A stretch of DNA of 64,000 nucleotides from Sycobia sp. Sy_11 (Eukaryota > Arthropoda > Insecta > Hymenoptera > Epichrysomallidae), in assembly GCA_018907035.1 (NCBI GenBank), contig JACCIC010000099.1:661501-725500 (forward strand), in the 5' to 3' direction. Within the stretch, counting starts at the first letter, position 1, and every line of letters begins with the position of its first letter. The notes under the pieces are model-generated. The model did not search any database. It was not told where the DNA came from and worked only from the letters and a program-made list of their open reading frames with translations. Below, piece after piece: positions 59,700 through 64,000 of the stretch. The translations under genes and the position numbers were made by a program.

Positions 59700-61975
59700 C
59701 AATTTACGATTAATAGATTTGTTATTTTATATATATATAGAGTTGTAAGTCTCGAGAAGAAGAGAAATATAAATGCGGTAACACTTGGCGAGATTTAAAC
59801 GTAATAAAATACTAGAGCGGTTGTTAAAATAATTCAGTTTTAATTTATACTTTATGAAATTACATCCATAGTTAAATTGTTATATATTATGTTCAAATAA
59901 ACTTTCTCTCATTGTTTACATCTAAAGTATATGGTGTCTCGACTGGAGTGATTTATAACAACTTAGATAATAGTGGATCAGAAAAAATTGTGCTTCTTCA
60001 AGTGTTGCTAGGGAATGCGAACTATCGATAATCGTTTTTGCGTTATAAAAGCTGATGTTTATCAGCCATACAATACAAAATTCTCTTATTTGCATATTTT
60101 TGCGATTGTCCATGGACAGTATAAATTCATTTTATGCTCAATATACGTCAGGCTATAAGCGACAGTGTCAGAATCAGGGCGTCTGTGATACCTTTTTTCC
60201 CTCGAATTTCGACGGGTCCGATTACGAATGACAGACCGTCATAGACACATACCGCGTGAAAAAGTTCGCCTGTTTTTATAATCTCCAAACCACCAAGTTA
60301 TGAGTACTTGTGATTGACTGAGGAAGTGGCGATAAAACGATTCGGAAATATCCAAAGATGCAAGTTGACTTTTCATACAATACTACCGTGTATATTAGTA
60401 ATTGTGCATGTTCAGTTGAGTTTATTATTTACCTTCTATTTTTTACATTTATTTTACCTTTATAGTCATTACTGAACATCTGGTGGTATTTCAGTTTTGT
60501 ATTACTATTTTTGTAATACGTTATATATGTTTATATAAATAAAAACAAGGAACAGTATATGCAACTATGATGCAAATCTGCTTGTCATGTCTATAAATAA
60601 TTTATTTCTGCAATATATATTTAGTAATTCGCCATTTATATATATTTCTATCTATTTTGACTACTAATAGTAAGATACTTGTACCAAATGAACATGCGCT
60701 TATACTATGTCAATTTTTAACAGTTGAAATATATTAGTTGAAATTTAATCGAATAGCGATTTATTAGGAGTTTACTATTTATTAAATGATAGAATCAAAA
60801 AAAAAATTGACTTACAAAAATCACATTTTTATCAAAACGTGAATGGTTTTAGTAAGTATCATATACTCTATATGTACCATTACCCGACTATGCTGAAGAA
60901 GACCAATAATCCAAAATTCACGACCTACTACTGAAACATCATTTTCATAAATACTTGTATACAATACCTCAATCTTACAATCGCTTTAAAAATAATTTGG
61001 AATAAAAGAACAATTTCACTAGATTGGAAGATTAGTTGATTATAGAACATATATGGAGTGCATATAATAGAATTTGAACGTCCCAGCAGATAATTGGCGC
61101 TCTGTCGACCGTTGAAAAAATCCGAATCAGTTTAAGATTGCGAAGCTTCCTCCAGTGAAAAAAGGAAAGCACAATTGAATTTCATATCTATATTGATTCA
61201 AATGATTATAATGGTGATTTCTTAAAAATTTATATATAAAATCAAAATCGCAAGATGATTATATGCACCAGTACATATGTATAGTCATTGACACATTTAC
61301 ATTATAAAATTTCAAAAAAATTTTTTCATACAATAACGACTAAATGTAGTTTAAAAAATATTTTTAACCTTCGGTTTAATGTAATTCTATATGGTATAAA
61401 AGTTCGAACCAGTTTTACAGCAACAATTGAATGGATTTAAAAAGTACTAAAAATACCCACATAATGGCAGGTTACACGAGAATTATTGTTAAATATCACC
61501 TTAAAGCATTAAAACTGGTTCAATTTCTACCAAGAACCAAAAGTAGTAATTTTGTGAAAAATATAGAAAAAAAATAACAACTCCTTTATTGGGCACGAAT
61601 GCTCATTGCTCATATATATATATATATATATATATATTAGACAATAGATATGGATGCCCTTGACGAGGGCCCAATTCATTTCACTACAAAAAGTAAGATA
61701 ATTCAGAATCAATGTCTACAAATCATAGAACTTAATTTCTATACAATTTTCGATGTAAAAAATACAAATTTTGCGAGTCTTGATATGTGCAAAAAAATGG
61801 GTTGTGTTAGTTTTTGGATAACAAATTGTTAATGTACTAGTTTTAGTTGCGACTGCTTGAAATGTTCTATATTTTCTTTAAAGGCATCGGTATATTATAC
61901 CGCCCCCCCCCAAATATAGTATATTTTATATACAGAAATGTATAAGAAAGAAAATAGTTTTTGTAATAAGTTATA

Positions 61976-62032
<57 letters not shown>

Positions 62033-62140
62033 TCTAGAAGACGAATGGTGAAATATATAGGTGCGTGATTAATACTGGCCAATCAAGTATATGCAGCACT
62101 GATTACCTTAAGTCTCGTTTAACCATACAGGGTATACTTA
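59700..62140. other. AT-rich intergenic sequence
   Basis: It contains TA arrays at 61612-61637 and 61978-62030, and a C-run at 61903-61911. No gene supported. Confidence 0.55.
61978..62030. repeat. (TA)n microsatellite
   Basis: Pure TA array of about 53 bp. Confidence 0.95.
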
Positions 62141-62149
62141 AAAGAAATT

Positions 62150-62640
62150 CGATCAGCAGCGGGAGAAAAAGAAACCCTGGGGACCCAAGGTAAGGGACTG
62201 CCCGAGCATCCTGCTGACCTTTCTTTTTTTCTTTCGCGCGCGACTATATAACCTTTCCACCACTTCCTCGTTCGGTCTCCGTACACGGGTATTACGTACT
62301 TCGGTATAAAAATGATCGTCGCCGCGCGACTCCAGGATATGCGTCGAGCGAAAATTACATGGTCGACAGCGTCGCGCGAGCCGGTGGCGGCCCGACGGCC
62401 CCTCGTATCGTCCGAAGAAAATTTCTTTATGCATGAGACGCGAGCGAGGATCATATTACGAGCTGGGGGGGGGGGGTGGCTCGCGATCGTTCCGGGGGAT
62501 CTGGTAAATGAGAAGTATAGATCCTCGACGTTTTATATACCTTTGTGCACGGCGTGCATTTTTTATCCCATCGTAGATCGATTGTCTTCTTGCTTGAGTT
62601 TTGCTTCAATCGTACTTTTCTATGCCAGCGGTGATTTGAA
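62150..62640. promoter_or_regulatory. GC-rich island 9, intergenic
   Basis: GC-richer block with a G-run at 62465-62476. Frames on both strands have no protein features. Confidence 0.3.
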
Positions 62641-62709
62641 AAACGAAAACCAAAAGAAGATATGTGCAAAATTAAAATTGCAGCGCAGCGTAAATCGACT
62701 AGATTAATT

Positions 62710-64000
62710 CAAAAGTTTACTCTTTGCAGCTTATTCAAAATATTGTAATATTACCTAGGTACGTTTCCTTAGTTTTATTAAACATGCTTTTATAAAATAT
62801 AGCTAGGTATAACGAAGATAGAGATATACGCTTTAACTAGAAAGTTCACAATGGAAAAGTATAAAGAAAGTCGCACCTCTTTTATTAAATAAACTAAGAG
62901 TCTCTCAGATTATGTAAGACCATATTTACGTAATTTACCAAAAACAAAATAACTTATACAGTTTTTCGACAGTTTCGAGTAATATAAAGTTAATCAATTT
63001 TCATAGATATGCATAAATATACCAATTTAATTTATGCTTTGTACTTGACATTATCCTTTTTGATAAATGTATAAGTTAAAAAAAACAGCGATAATTTTTT
63101 TAAACTTGAAAAATATCTGAAAATATATTTCTGCGGTGATACTAAATTTATTAATACTGAAGAATAATCAAATTTTTATTATAAAATTAAAATTTTAAAT
63201 TAGAAAAAGATATTTCTGAAAATCTAATTTATTTTAGTATTTTTCAAAAAACTTTTTAAATCCTATTGAATTTCATTTAGGTGTAAAATTCTATCGCGGA
63301 ACTCTATTCATAAAGCAAAAAATAAGAATTAAAGCATTTTTGGTTTGTAGATATCTGTAAATATCTACATTTGTGGCGCCATCTATGTTCATTATATTGT
63401 AGGATCAAGTTGCCAGCACGTAGAACATACTTACCTACTGCAGTTGCCTGCGGGCGAAGTCCTCTAAATCTGCAGCAGATTAAAACAGATTAAACGCGCG
63501 CTTATGAAAAAGTTTAACAGATGGCGTGCATAAATCCTTACTTCATGACGTCAGTTTAACTCGCTACTGTGGCACAGAAATTGCATTCGGAAACTCGCAG
63601 CAACCTCACAGTAATGTCACTGTTATTTCACACAGCGGTGGATACAGTATTTCCCATCTATTATTTATACGGTCAAATTACTATTATTTTTGCATTGTTG
63701 ATTTTCTTAATTTACTTTGGCAGCATCTTTCTTCTAAAACTTTTTGAATCTGATTTAGAAGGTTAAAAATTATTTTGAAAATTTTTCGTACAGTATATTC
63801 ATATGTTACAAAGAAACATATATTGTTAGTCATAAATATCATATTTTCGAAAATTTAAAATTAAACCCACACTGACGGTGGCATACTCAACTGTTAATAT
63901 TAAAAATATTACCTAATAATAAATGTTTATTTAAAAAATATGCATATACGAGTAAACCACTAAATATTCTTAACATTTAAATTTAATCTACGTGATTATG
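62710..64000. other. AT-rich right end of the window
   Basis: Mostly AT-rich. It contains two CTCF-like sites (63375-63385, 63518-63528) and, between them, an exon-like sequence on the minus strand (about 63467-63433). Two short overlapping frames at 63526-63766 have no motif and are not called. Confidence 0.45.
63375..63385 (-). promoter_or_regulatory. CTCF-like site near the right end
   Basis: TAGATGGCGCC on the minus strand. A related CAGATGGCGTG lies at 63518-63528 on the plus strand, so the two face opposite ways 140 bp apart. Confidence 0.35.

Noticed and set aside
63526..63766. Two short overlapping frames, one membrane-like
   Set aside because: The hydrophobic frame begins with GTG, and AT-rich DNA gives hydrophobic readings by chance; no support.

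Overview
The window looks like a piece of an insect nuclear genome. It is AT-rich, has spliced genes with GT-AG introns, and carries many pure dinucleotide microsatellites. The two recognisable host genes are a ZAD-type zinc-finger gene and a Rebers-Riddiford cuticular protein gene, and both families are arthropod-typical. The general look (low GC with GC-rich, microsatellite-laden islands) would fit a hymenopteran, but the order is an inference and I could not test it.

Layout. 1-4960: a decayed non-LTR retrotransposon on the plus strand with ORF1 and CCHC finger, endonuclease, reverse transcriptase, RNase H and a C-terminal Cys/His motif, which is I-superfamily architecture. 5600-6490: an unexplained GC-richer block with strong hairpins. 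6640-7720: a second decayed non-LTR fragment on the minus strand. 7720-17400: AT-rich sequence without a recognisable gene, with one copy of a repeat family at about 15835-16150. 17606-40023 (+): a ZAD/C2H2 zinc-finger gene with two ZAD exons, a 16.9-kb intron, and four downstream exons carrying four C2H2 fingers. Inside the intron at 33161-33247 lies a second possible 5' coding exon in the same phase, so the locus may make proteins with and without the ZAD. 40024-51700: AT-rich intergenic sequence, with an inverted pair of the same repeat family at 44945-45480 and two GC-rich islands. 51766-58940 (-): a four-exon gene for a secreted RR-1 cuticular protein of about 289 residues, with a TATA box just upstream of exon 1. 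59050-64000: intergenic sequence, with one GC island and one weak exon-like sequence near the right end.

The zinc-finger protein would act in the nucleus as a DNA-binding regulator, with the ZAD serving dimerisation. The cuticular protein would be secreted by epidermis and bind chitin. Nothing in the sequence links the two functionally. The large intron and the flanks contain repeated GC-rich islands that are candidate regulatory DNA. Five CTCF-like TAGATGGCG-type sites lie near gene starts, in one intron island and at the right end.

The most interesting points are: (1) possible modular gain or loss of the ZAD through phase-0 exons; (2) a repeat family carrying a hammerhead-ribozyme-like core (Penelope-like hallmark), present as three partial copies including an inverted pair; (3) GC islands that repeatedly contain long pure (TA)n tracts; (4) unexplained hairpin-bearing sequences near 500-610 and 6036-6490.
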